Of a DNA stretch of 24,968 bases, positions 1 to 6,563 are shown in pieces. A model generated the notes under the pieces. That model was not told where the DNA came from, ran no database searches, and saw only the letters and a list, made by a program, of their open reading frames with translations. Positions within the stretch are counted from its first letter, which is position 1. Every line of letters starts with the position of its first letter. The translations under genes were made by a program, and so were the position numbers. Source of the DNA: a virus; IMG/VR virus record IMGVR_UViG_3300042483_000223, positions 1 through 24,968 of that record, one strand, 5' to 3'.

Positions 1-2
1 AC

Positions 3-1685
3 ATTCCTGACTTCAAGCGTCAGATGGAACTTGGTGGCAACTATCTCATGGAGAAGGGCATCATGGTTACCTACGTTGGTTGGAACCGTGAGAAACGCAC
101 TTACTTACAAAGCGTTAGCCTTGAGCAAATCCAGCAAGCATCGCCTGATCTTGTTGAGTTGATTCTAAGTGAGCAAGACGACGATATGTTGATTGAGTTG
201 CTTCAAGACTCATTCCCTGATCTATCTACTAAGCGAGCGAAGAAGGCTATCAAAGACTTACGCAAGATGGGTGTTGCCGAAATTCCGCTATCACGCCAAA
301 CTGTTGACTGCCCCGTAGTTTATGCTTGCGCTCCTGATGGCGAGGTGATGTATCCATCTTACATCTCAGATCCACAACGCGCACCATACATGTTCTGGCG
401 AACATTCCTCACAGCTCAAGAGCTTGAGAAAAAGGTGGCGAACGAAGGATGGGATCGTAAATGGGTAGATAACGCTATTGAAAATCTGCGTGGAAAAGAC
501 TCCATGTATCTCGATGGCGAGAAAGTAAAGACTCAGACTCGCTTGCCAATCACTGACGACAACGATCTTGTCATGGTGGTCTATGCGTATCAACGTCTGA
601 TTGACGAAGAAGATGGCTCAGAAGGTATCTACTGCACCGTGTTCCATCCGCAGACAGATGGCTATGCCAAGCATGAACTTCTCAATGGTTACGATGATTA
701 TCCATTTGTAGTAACTTGTCTCGCTAACAACCAAAAGCGGATGTATGAAGTGCAGACATTCTCCGACATTCTCCGTGGTCCACAGATGCAAATCAAGACC
801 GAGCGTGACAGTCGTATCGATCGTGCGTCTTTGGCAACACTTCCACCAATCATGCACCCTGCTGGTCGCCCTCCATCGGATTGGGGTCCTGGACGCAGAG
901 TGCCGTATCGCCGACTAGGTGAAATTGCATTTGGTCCAATCCCTCCGCGAGATGACGGCTCTGTAGAGAGTGAAATGTCAATGCGCGGACAAGCGGACCG
1001 TGCTGTTGGGTTAGATCTTACAAATCCTCTTTCTGCTGCTCTCCAGCAATTCTTTATTGGTAAGTTCCTTGACCACGTTAAAGACGTTCTTACGATGGCA
1101 TGGAAGCTGTATCAGCGTATGGGACCTGATGAAATCTTCTTCCAAGTAACTGGAAATCCCAATCCACAGGTAATGACCAAGGGCAGTCCTGATGAAAACT
1201 TCTCAATTATGGTATCGTTTGACTCCTTGTCTAGTGATCCAGAAACAGCGGAGACTCAGTTGAAGAATATGGTATCGCTTACCCAGCTTGATCGTAATGG
1301 CATTCTTGACATCAACAAACTACTTGAGTTTGCAGCATCGTCTATCAATCCTATTTTTGCCGACTACGTATTGCAGCCAGTTGAAGAAGCGCAACAGAAG
1401 GTTCAGAAGAACGTAACAGATGACCTTGCAAAAATCTTTGCTGGCATCGAAGTTCCCGCTCAACCGAATGGTGCGCAGATTGCCATGCAGATGGTGCAAG
1501 CATACGTTCAGCAACCTGATGTTGCGGCTAGAGCGCAGCAAGACGAGGCTTTTGCGGCTCGCTTGCAGAAATATGCCAGTCAATATCAATTCCAGCTACA
1601 ACAGGCTCAGAACGCCGAGATTGGACGCATTGGAACAGCACCTGCTGAAATGGGTGGAATGACGACTCAAGGAATGGAGCAATAA
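3..1685 (+). CDS. Phage portal protein (5' truncated by window edge)
   Basis: This is the portal, the dodecameric ring at the capsid vertex through which DNA is packaged and to which the tail attaches. The frame is open to the left edge, so the true start lies outside the window; about 560 residues are visible. The family is inferred from overall character: a long mixed alpha/beta body, the stretch QMQIKTERDSRIDR followed by PPIMHPAGRP in the middle, a helical region after about residue 340, and a Gln/Ala-rich C-terminal coiled region, as in podovirus-type (P22-like) portals. Position supports the call, since small proteins, scaffold and capsid follow on the same strand. Terminase should lie upstream, outside the window. 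Portal identity is likely; the exact subfamily is not established. Confidence 0.82.
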   Translation: MPDFKRQMELGGNYLMEKGIMVTYVGWNREKRTYLQSVSLEQIQQASPDLVELILSEQDDDMLIELLQDSFPDLSTKRAKKAIKDLRKMGVAEIPLSRQTVDCPVVYACAPDGEVMYPSYISDPQRAPYMFWRTFLTAQELEKKVANEGWDRKWVDNAIENLRGKDSMYLDGEKVKTQTRLPITDDNDLVMVVYAYQRLIDEEDGSEGIYCTVFHPQTDGYAKHELLNGYDDYPFVVTCLANNQKRMYEVQTFSDILRGPQMQIKTERDSRIDRASLATLPPIMHPAGRPPSDWGPGRRVPYRRLGEIAFGPIPPRDDGSVESEMSMRGQADRAVGLDLTNPLSAALQQFFIGKFLDHVKDVLTMAWKLYQRMGPDEIFFQVTGNPNPQVMTKGSPDENFSIMVSFDSLSSDPETAETQLKNMVSLTQLDRNGILDINKLLEFAASSINPIFADYVLQPVEEAQQKVQKNVTDDLAKIFAGIEVPAQPNGAQIAMQMVQAYVQQPDVAARAQQDEAFAARLQKYASQYQFQLQQAQNAEIGRIGTAPAEMGGMTTQGMEQ

Positions 1686-1689
1686 TATT

Positions 1690-1836
1690 ATGAAACAAGG
1701 ATTATATAGCAACATTAACGCAAAACGCAAACGTATCGCAGCAGGTAGCGGAGAGAAGATGAACAAGGTCGGCAGCAAGAAAGCACCGACTGCAAAAGAC
1801 TTCCGCGAATCAGCTAAAACCGCCAAGAAGAAGTAA
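1690..1836 (+). CDS. Tiny basic protein downstream of portal
   Basis: A 48-residue Lys/Arg-rich protein (starts MKQGLYSNINAKRKRIAAG, contains GEKMNKVGSK, ends AKTAKKK). It begins 4 bases after the portal stop, and its stop TAA shares its last A with the ATG of the next gene (TAATG). Proteins of this look, beginning with a GLY-N-A-KRKRI pattern, recur next to portal genes in marine and freshwater podophages as I remember them, but no function is known to me. Strong basicity suggests nucleic-acid or capsid-interior binding, which is inference only. It is too short for most ORF callers; tight coupling on both sides supports it being real. Confidence 0.7.
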   Translation: MKQGLYSNINAKRKRIAAGSGEKMNKVGSKKAPTAKDFRESAKTAKKK

Positions 1837-2090
1837 TGGACAAGAGATTCAAAAAGATCGTCACCAATCCCGCTACTGGTCGTAAAAAGACCATCAAGTA
1901 TGGGCAAGCAGGTAAAGCTGCTGACGGTGGTGATCGCATTCGTCCTGGCACTGCCAAAGGCTCAAGTTATTGCGCTAGAAGCTACGGCATCAAAAAACGC
2001 TTGCCAGAAGCCCAGCAAAATGATCCTAATACACCCAACAACTTAAGTCGGAAAAAATGGAAATGCAGCGGAAGTAAATCAATAAAATAA
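1836..2090 (+). CDS. Small basic phage protein with WKCSGSKS tail
   Basis: An 84-residue basic protein starting MDKRFKKIVTNPATGRKKT and ending LSRKKWKCSGSKSIK, with a central GTAKGSSYCARSYGI segment. The pattern NPxTGRKKTIxYG, SYCARSxGI, LSRKKWKCSG recurs in small phage proteins near structural genes; function unknown. Two Cys (in SYCARS and KWKCSG) are the notable residues. It starts by a one-base TAATG overlap with the preceding small gene and is followed after 4 bases by another tiny basic gene. A role in the virion or packaged DNA is a guess from location and charge. Confidence 0.75.
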   Translation: MDKRFKKIVTNPATGRKKTIKYGQAGKAADGGDRIRPGTAKGSSYCARSYGIKKRLPEAQQNDPNTPNNLSRKKWKCSGSKSIK

Positions 2091-2094
2091 CTCT

Positions 2095-2223
2095 ATGAAA
2101 AAAACAAAATCATGCGGTGGAAGCCGCGACATGGATGGCAAGGGAAAGAAATACCTTGAAGTCGAAATCAAGATGGGTAAGATGCCTAAGCGAGCCGCGA
2201 AAAAAGCTCCTAAGCGCAAATAA
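2095..2223 (+). CDS. Tiny Lys-rich protein
   Basis: A 42-residue protein starting MKKTKSCGGSRDMDGKGKKY with a Lys/Arg-rich end (MPKRAAKKAPKRK). It starts 4 bases after the preceding stop, making three successive very basic mini-proteins between portal and the next module. No family recognised. The repeated KKAPKRK-type tail resembles histone-like or nucleic-acid-neutralising tails, but that is only an impression. Support comes from operon spacing and a composition like its neighbours. Confidence 0.6.
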   Translation: MKKTKSCGGSRDMDGKGKKYLEVEIKMGKMPKRAAKKAPKRK

Positions 2224-2251
2224 CCTTGAATAGCTTCATCCGTATTCCCTC

Positions 2252-2279
2252 TTGACAATGGAGCGATTGCGAATTAACG
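2252..2279 (+). promoter_or_regulatory. Possible rightward promoter
   Basis: A perfect TTGACA -35 hexamer at 2252-2257 followed by TTAACG at 2274-2279 (spacer 16) as a weak -10. It resembles the promoter at 3694 in having TTGCG just before TTAA. It lies in the 105-base gap before the gene at 2329. A perfect 6-bp inverted repeat, TTACAT/ATGTAA (2287-2302), just downstream could be an operator. Confidence 0.3.
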
Positions 2280-2328
2280 CATGAACTTACATGACGATGT
2301 AAACTAGGTGAGTTACAAAACAACTTAA

Positions 2329-2541
2329 ATGACACCATTACCAAAACCAACTATTGTTCAAGCTGTTGAAGCTCTATCTGACCGCGACGAGTTCAAAGCT
2401 ATCATCCAATTCATCCGAGATGAGCGCGAGCGTTTCTTTGGTGATTTGCGCCAGTGCGTAGAGCCAAACGAGGTTATGAAAATCGTCGGCAGTGTTTCTA
2501 CGCTAGACGAGCTTTTGATTCTATTGAAAAAAGAAGGTTGA
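2329..2541 (+). CDS. Small acidic hypothetical phage protein
   Basis: A 70-residue protein (MTPLPKPTIVQAVEALSDRD to LDELLILLKKEG), predicted almost wholly helical, with an IIQFIRDERERFFGDLR segment. Similar short proteins with a PKPxIV start and an ERE-x(3)-DLR core recur in phages beside structural genes, but no function is known to me. It ends just before a strong rho-independent terminator (2603-2640), so it closes the portal transcription unit. Confidence 0.6.
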   Translation: MTPLPKPTIVQAVEALSDRDEFKAIIQFIRDERERFFGDLRQCVEPNEVMKIVGSVSTLDELLILLKKEG

Positions 2542-2602
2542 CATCCGTCCACGTTCTGCTTTTATTTCCTCGCTGTTTTGTTTTCAGCTCTTGTGTTCAT
2601 GG

Positions 2603-2640
2603 ACCCGTAGAGATTAAACCCTCTACGGGTTTCTTGTTTC
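2603..2640 (+). terminator. Rho-independent terminator, rightward
   Basis: A perfect 10-bp stem, ACCCGTAGAG (2603-2612) with CTCTACGGGT (2621-2630), an 8-base loop and a T-rich tail TTCTTGTTTC on the plus strand. It lies between the rightward gene ending at 2541 and the leftward gene ending at 2647, where a terminator is expected. The minus side has no T-run, so it mainly stops rightward transcription. Confidence 0.85.
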
Positions 2641-2646
2641 TGTGAG

Positions 2647-2916
2647 TCACTCGTATAAATAAACTGTTTTCAGCGCGTAGTATTGCGCGTTCACATAGCT
2701 TGGATCAAGCGGATGAGCATCATTATGAGCCAGTTTTTTGTCACGATACTCGTAAGCGTTGATTGCTTCGACAACGTAGTCGCTGCTAATCTCTAGCTCT
2801 TTTTGCTGCCATTCCTGGCAACGCTCCAACATTACTTGCGCTATGGATTCGTCTATGTAGCTCATGGCTGGTTCTTCGTCGGCAAATAGTATCGTGATTT
2901 TTCGGTATATTCTCAT
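2647..2916 (-). CDS. Hypothetical protein of leftward cassette
   Basis: An 89-residue protein (MRIYRKITILFADEEPAMSY to YYALKTVYLYE). Mostly helical, acidic, no recognised domain. The start at 2916 is chosen because its ATG overlaps the stop of the upstream gene (ATGA). MSYIDES (start near 2862) is an alternative. It is the last gene of a three-gene leftward cassette embedded in the rightward virion module, suggesting an accessory (moron-type) insertion; function unknown. Confidence 0.6.
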   Translation of the reverse strand: MRIYRKITILFADEEPAMSYIDESIAQVMLERCQEWQQKELEISSDYVVEAINAYEYRDKKLAHNDAHPLDPSYVNAQYYALKTVYLYE

Positions 2917-3089
2917 GGTTTTTTCTTTCTAATCTCTTTCACGGCTGCGATGATTGCGCACGCATGGTCAAGCACTGCTTTGATTGCAAAGGCATAAAAC
3001 ATCAAAGTTTTACCTTGATTGTCATAAATTAAGATTGCGGCAATAGTCCACAAAACGGCGATGATTTCTTCGACTTTTGAGCTGCTCAC
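2913..3089 (-). CDS. Small membrane protein, probable GTG start
   Basis: About 58 residues with two hydrophobic stretches (EEIIAVLWTIAAILIY and a second amphipathic one, AIKAVLDHACAIIAAV) and a basic tail EIRKKKP, as in a small inner-membrane protein. The start is set at GTG 3087-3089 rather than ATG 3095. The minus-strand GGAGG (3096-3100) sits 6 bases before GTG but directly abuts the ATG, and the GTG overlaps the upstream stop as GTGA. The same GGAGG-6-GTGA arrangement recurs at 16733. Function unknown; the cassette context suggests an accessory host-interaction role, which is inference. Confidence 0.6.
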   Translation of the reverse strand: MSSSKVEEIIAVLWTIAAILIYDNQGKTLMFYAFAIKAVLDHACAIIAAVKEIRKKKP

Positions 3090-3481
3090 TTGCATCCTCC
3101 TTCCGTGGCTGATAGGGCTGTCATCAGATCGGATTCAGACTCAAAAGGCCACCATCCTTGACGCTCCATGATTTTTTGTATTTCACGCTCGTTGTATGTT
3201 TCCGCTATCCATTCACCGTAAAACCATGCCGACGCAAGCAATGGGTAAATCTCAGCCAACGCATCGCGCTGCTTGGTGACCTCCTGCAACTTGCAAAGCA
3301 TTTTGTCCTCGCTGTATTGGTCACACGCCGCTTTGTAATGGTCACGTTGCTTGGCGACTTCGGCAAGCTCGCGCTCTAGATCTCTAGCTAGGTTAATTAA
3401 TTTGCTTACATTTCCAGTTTCTATGTAATGCCGTTCGTATGCATCAGTCCTCGGTGTCGGTGTGTCTGATTCTGTGTTCAT
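3086..3481 (-). CDS. PRTDA / coiled-coil phage protein (paralogue 1)
   Basis: A 131-residue protein starting MNTESDTPTPRTDAYERHY. An N-terminal PRTDA motif is followed by a coiled coil (LARDLERELAEVAKQRD, then KLQEVTKQRDALAE) and a Trp-rich C-terminus (WFYGEWIAET, GWWPFES). This family is common in phages as a small protein of unknown role. Two relatives lie in this window: 14026-14457, with near-identical DNA across 111 bases, and 18830-19075. It is the first gene of the leftward cassette; the upstream DNA carries a terminator-like hairpin (3513-3559). Confidence 0.75.
   Translation of the reverse strand: MNTESDTPTPRTDAYERHYIETGNVSKLINLARDLERELAEVAKQRDHYKAACDQYSEDKMLCKLQEVTKQRDALAEIYPLLASAWFYGEWIAETYNEREIQKIMERQGWWPFESESDLMTALSATEGGCK
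3266..3376. repeat. 111-base repeat, copy 1 (pairs with 14221-14331)
   Basis: These 111 bases align without gaps to 14221-14331 with 13 differences by my count (about 88% identity). Both copies encode the coiled-coil core ELA-x(3)-KQRDHYKAACDQYSED of the PRTD family on the minus strand. The identity stops sharply on both sides in otherwise unrelated C-terminal regions, which indicates duplication or recombination within the family. Confidence 0.8.
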
Positions 3482-3512
3482 TGTTTTGTTGGTTGTTTGG
3501 TTAATCTAGCCC

Positions 3513-3559
3513 AAATAAAAAGGACTAGCACAAGGAGGTCGAAATACCTGTGCTAGCCC
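3513..3559 (-). terminator. Leftward hairpin with T-tract upstream of the cassette
   Basis: On the minus strand, GGGCTAGCAC pairs with GTGCTAGTCC (plus coordinates 3550-3559 and 3522-3531, one mismatch), with an inner AGG/CCT pairing, followed by TTTTTATTT (3521 down to 3513). It looks like a leftward terminator, yet it lies upstream of the leftward gene starting at 3481. It may therefore end a separate small RNA or act as an attenuator. Its loop contains a 9-base segment complementary to 3605-3613. Confidence 0.6.
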
Positions 3560-3622
3560 TTAACTCCAAGCCATGAATAATGGAGCGAAATTTGCAACGA
3601 TGAATTCGACCTCTCGTCGCCG
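3513..3622 (-). ncRNA. Candidate small RNA with terminator loop pairing
   Basis: A weak promoter-like pair (TTGCAT at 3647-3652, TAAATT at 3625-3630, minus strand) would start an RNA near 3620. It would run through a 9-base segment GAGGTCGAA (3613 to 3605) and a CTCCA/TGGAG hairpin, and end at the 3513-3559 terminator. The terminator loop contains TTCGACCTC (3543 to 3535), exactly complementary to that segment, so a pseudoknot is possible. No ORF fits here. This is inference from sequence only. Confidence 0.35.
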
Positions 3623-3624
3623 CG

Positions 3625-3652
3625 AATTTACACAGCACTTTTCGGAATGCAA
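3625..3652 (-). promoter_or_regulatory. Weak leftward promoter candidate
   Basis: On the minus strand TTGCAT (3652 to 3647) and TAAATT (3630 to 3625) are 16 bases apart. Only three and four positions match the sigma70 consensus. It is included because a terminator follows about 100 bases downstream with no ORF between. Confidence 0.25.
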
Positions 3653-3693
3653 GAATTATTTTGCATAAAAAACATGATTGCAAATGTTTACTA

Positions 3694-3722
3694 TTGACAA
3701 ATGCACTACTTTTGCGTTAATG
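3694..3722 (+). promoter_or_regulatory. Rightward promoter for scaffold/capsid genes
   Basis: Perfect TTGACA (3694-3699), then GTTAAT (3716-3721, spacer 16; 4 of 6 matches) as -10. Transcription would start near 3729, upstream of the chosen scaffold start at 3765 but downstream of the longer ORF's first ATG at 3678. This argues for the shorter scaffold protein. Confidence 0.5.
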
Positions 3723-3764
3723 TCCTCGCGACTCGCACCGCCGAGCGTAAATGGCGTTTTAATT

Positions 3765-4781
3765 ATGAGTAATCCAGAAGCTACCGCTGAAGCTATTGAA
3801 TCAGTGTCCAACATGTCATTTGAAGAGCTTGTAGCTCAGAGAACGGCAAGACATAATCCAGAACCTGAATCTGAGGAGCAACCCGAAGAAGAAGCACCCG
3901 AAGCCGAGGAGGAAGAAATTCCCGCTGAAGTAGAGGAAGCCGAAGCCGAGGAAGAAGCCGAAGAAGAAGAGGAGGAGCAGGAAAGTGAAATTGATCTACT
4001 GTCGTTGACGGCTGAACAGATTCAATCCTTAGCCAAAAAAGGCAAGAGCCGATTGCTTCAACGCATTGGCGAGCTAACCGCTCAAAAGAAAGCCTTAGAG
4101 GAGAAGATTCAATCTCAACCAGCAGTCAAGGAAGTCCCTCAAGACGAGAATCCATTTCGTGAAATCCAGTCATTTGATGACTTGAAAGCGAAATATCAAG
4201 AGCTTGAGCGAACCCTTGAAACAACAGATGAACTACTGGAGGAATACGAAGATTATCGCGCCGAAGATATAATCTTAGTTGGAGACAAGGAGTTCACCAA
4301 ACAGCAGATTCGTAAAGCTAACCGCAACTCCCGCGAAGCGTTGACTAAATTCCTACCTGCCCAGCAAGCGCATCTCCAGCAGATCGCCCAACTGGAGCAA
4401 CTGAAAGGTCAATACATCGCAGCCGCAGAAGAAGAAGTTCCCGACATTAAGGATGAAACCTCAGTCGTAGGGAAACAATTCCGAAGCTTAGTGTCTGACC
4501 CGCTTATCGAAAAGCTACGCAAACAAGTTCCTGAAATTGGCTACCAAATCGAATACATCCTGGCACATGCCGCCAACTCCATCAACGGAGGAACGAGGAT
4601 CAAAAAGCAACCTGCGGTGGGGAATAGACTGAAAGTCAGTCCATCATCTTCCCCATTTGGAGCAGGAGCCGCGAAGTCCTCGACATCCCCGAAGAGCAAA
4701 GTTGCCGATGCTTATACTCGCTTTGAAAAGAGCGGAAGTCCAGAAGAATGGGTTGCTGCACGAATCGCTAAATACAAATAA
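3765..4781 (+). CDS. Capsid scaffolding protein
   Basis: A 338-residue protein that would form the temporary internal scaffold for procapsid assembly. The N-terminal third is extremely acidic (runs of E such as EEEEEEQESEIDLL), followed by coiled coils (RIGELTAQKKALEEKI; KYQELERTLETTDELLEEYE). A Gln-rich helix (FLPAQQAHLQQIAQLEQL) and a basic Ser/Lys-rich C-terminus (SSPFGAGAAKSSTSPKSK) follow, with a helical tip. An acidic coiled-coil protein directly before the major capsid gene is the classic scaffold position. The start is set at 3765 (MSNPEATAEAIE) because the promoter at 3694-3722 lies inside the longer ORF. Confidence 0.82.
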   Translation: MSNPEATAEAIESVSNMSFEELVAQRTARHNPEPESEEQPEEEAPEAEEEEIPAEVEEAEAEEEAEEEEEEQESEIDLLSLTAEQIQSLAKKGKSRLLQRIGELTAQKKALEEKIQSQPAVKEVPQDENPFREIQSFDDLKAKYQELERTLETTDELLEEYEDYRAEDIILVGDKEFTKQQIRKANRNSREALTKFLPAQQAHLQQIAQLEQLKGQYIAAAEEEVPDIKDETSVVGKQFRSLVSDPLIEKLRKQVPEIGYQIEYILAHAANSINGGTRIKKQPAVGNRLKVSPSSSPFGAGAAKSSTSPKSKVADAYTRFEKSGSPEEWVAARIAKYK

Positions 4782-4799
4782 TTTCAACCAACTAAGACT

Positions 4800-5795
4800 A
4801 TGCCTATCTCAAATACTTATCAACCATCCGCCCCTACCGCAAAAGCAGGTCAGGGTTCCGCCGTATCCAACCGTGAGGATCTCAGCAACGAACTTGCTAT
4901 CCTTGCTCCAGAAGAAACTCCTATCCTTTCGCTTTGCAGCAAAGGTAAAGCAAGTGCCACTTATTCCGAGTGGACTGTTGATTCCTTGGCTGCTCCAGCA
5001 ACGACTGGTATCAGTGAAGGCTCCGATGTGACCTCGTTCAGCGACAAGTTTGCTAACCGCGCTCGCCTTGGTAACTACATCCAACTGATGCGCCGCGATT
5101 ACATCGTGTCGAACTTGCAACAAGCTGTAACTAGCGTTGGTCCTGCTAACGTAGCACAAGCCGAAGCCAAGTCGATGCGTGAAATCAAACGCGACATTGA
5201 AGCAACCATCGCCTCTGACAACGAGATGACTGTTGAAAACGGTGCTGGCACTCCTTACGGCATGCGCGGTCTTGGCAAGTGGATTCAGTCAACTGCCCAA
5301 GCAACTAACCCAGTTCCTTCTGATTATCGCACTCCTTCTGGTTCGATCATTTCGTCCACCATCAGCGAAAGCTCCTTCAACACTTTGATTGGTTCGATCT
5401 TCGCTAAGAACGGTGAAATGAACAGTTTGACACTTGTTGCTAACGTAGCACTTCGTCAGTTAATCAGTAACTTTACCCGCGCTCAACCTGCAAGTGCTGG
5501 TGTTACTTATCACGTTAACCAAGACGCTACGAGCAAGCAAATCACCCTTTCGGTGAACATGTATGACTCTGACTTCGGTTTGGTCAAGATCGTGAACGGC
5601 AACCCAAGCTGTATGCCAACTGGCTCCACCAACGTGGGTTATGTCCTTAATCCTAAGTATCTTGGCTTCAACACCCTAATCCCAATGGGTGCTACTCGCC
5701 TTGAAAACCAAGGTGGTGGCGAGCGTGGATTTGTTGATGTTGCAGGAACTCTGTGCGTCAAACACCCACAAGCCCACGGCAAAATCGCTTACTAA
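4800..5795 (+). CDS. Major capsid protein (SU10-like / DUF5309-type)
   Basis: A 331-residue HK97-fold-type shell protein. The N-terminal region has DLSNELAILAPEETPILSL, SEWTVDSLAAP and an EGSDV segment, the pattern I associate with the SU10 major capsid family (DUF5309). The middle has a long helix (QAEAKSMREIKRDIEATIAS), the GAGTPYGMRGLGKWI segment and a beta-rich C-terminus ending in a histidine-rich tail (VKHPQAHGKIAY). It follows the scaffold by 18 bases and precedes a probable decoration protein. No clear SD precedes the ATG; the leader is CAACCAACTAAGACT. Codon use is typical of highly expressed genes (many GCT, GGT, CGT, AAC), unlike the leftward arm. Confidence 0.88.
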   Translation: MPISNTYQPSAPTAKAGQGSAVSNREDLSNELAILAPEETPILSLCSKGKASATYSEWTVDSLAAPATTGISEGSDVTSFSDKFANRARLGNYIQLMRRDYIVSNLQQAVTSVGPANVAQAEAKSMREIKRDIEATIASDNEMTVENGAGTPYGMRGLGKWIQSTAQATNPVPSDYRTPSGSIISSTISESSFNTLIGSIFAKNGEMNSLTLVANVALRQLISNFTRAQPASAGVTYHVNQDATSKQITLSVNMYDSDFGLVKIVNGNPSCMPTGSTNVGYVLNPKYLGFNTLIPMGATRLENQGGGERGFVDVAGTLCVKHPQAHGKIAY

Positions 5796-5819
5796 TCCTA
5801 ACTAAGAACAAAATATATT

Positions 5820-6236
5820 ATGCCTCAATTAGCTAACAATGAATCCCGTGGGTTTACTCACTACTTCCGTATCGCTGCTTCCGAACTCGTTTCTGGAGGC
5901 ACGGCAGCACGAACAGTTGCACAAGTGCCTCGCGGCGGCATTGTCACCAATGCATGTGTAACCGTTATCACTCCAATCGCAGGAGCTAGTGACATCACCA
6001 TTACGCTTGGTGTTACTGGAACTGCTGCTGGTTTTATTGCCTCGACCGACCTTGATGCTCTGACAGCAACTGCCTTTAATAGCGGCACATTGCTTGATAC
6101 CGAGCCTGGTTACGTCAACAACACTACATCCGCGGTCAATGTTATTGCGACTCTTGGTGGAACTGTTGCCAACATTACTGCTGGAGAAGTTGTGATCGCC
6201 TTGACGATTCTCAATCCATTCGACATCACGCCTTAA
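5820..6236 (+). CDS. Probable capsid decoration / minor head protein
   Basis: A 138-residue Ala/Thr/Val-rich, probably all-beta protein (VPRGGIVTNACVTVITPIAG, SDITITLGVTGTAAGF, NVIATLGGTVANITAGEVV). Immediate placement after the major capsid gene and the beta-sandwich composition suggest an outer capsid decoration or head-fibre base protein. No family is firmly recognised. It is followed directly by a terminator, so it probably shares the strong capsid transcript. Confidence 0.6.
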   Translation: MPQLANNESRGFTHYFRIAASELVSGGTAARTVAQVPRGGIVTNACVTVITPIAGASDITITLGVTGTAAGFIASTDLDALTATAFNSGTLLDTEPGYVNNTTSAVNVIATLGGTVANITAGEVVIALTILNPFDITP

Positions 6237-6245
6237 TTCATAACT

Positions 6246-6284
6246 GGGGAGGGAGGTTAAAATCTCCCTCTCCTATTTTCTTTT
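6246..6284 (+). terminator. Rho-independent terminator after capsid genes
   Basis: GGGGAGGGAG (6246-6255) pairs with CTCCCTCTCC (6264-6273) over 10 bp with one G-U, has an 8-base loop, and is followed by TATTTTCTTTT (6274-6284). It ends exactly at the ATG of the next gene (6285), so it probably attenuates transcription after the abundant capsid genes; part may read through. Confidence 0.75.
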
Positions 6285-6563
6285 ATGTTTGCTAACGAAG
6301 AAATCAATGCTGCGCTTGTCCGAGAGTTATGCTCTGGTCGGAAGTTTGTTGAAAGCCTAGAGAAGCGTCGAGAAATCGAAGCAGCGGCAGAAGCGAGAAA
6401 AATGCGTGAAGTGAAGTCCATTGCAGGTAAGCCTGTTGGATCTATTCCGCAACGTGAGTATTTACTACTTGCAAACAAATACGGGAGCGAATGCTGGGAT
6501 GACCGTGAGTTCGTTCGTGACTTTTTCAAATCACAATCACACCTGAAAGCAGGTAACATTTAA
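6285..6563 (+). CDS. Hypothetical protein between capsid and connector genes
   Basis: A 92-residue, mostly helical charged protein (MFANEEINAALVRELCSGRK; EKRREIEAAAEARKMREVKS) with a conserved-looking C-terminal part (VGSIPQREYLLLANKYGSEC, REFVRDFFK). The ATG directly follows the T-rich tail of a terminator, so no SD is present. Its stop shares one base with the next ATG (TAATG), suggesting translational coupling to the connector gene. Function unknown; virion assembly is likely from context. Confidence 0.65.
   Translation: MFANEEINAALVRELCSGRKFVESLEKRREIEAAAEARKMREVKSIAGKPVGSIPQREYLLLANKYGSECWDDREFVRDFFKSQSHLKAGNI

Noticed and set aside
3678-3764. N-terminal extension of the scaffold ORF.
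   Set aside because: The promoter lies inside it, and the extension (MQMFTIDKC...) does not resemble scaffold proteins.
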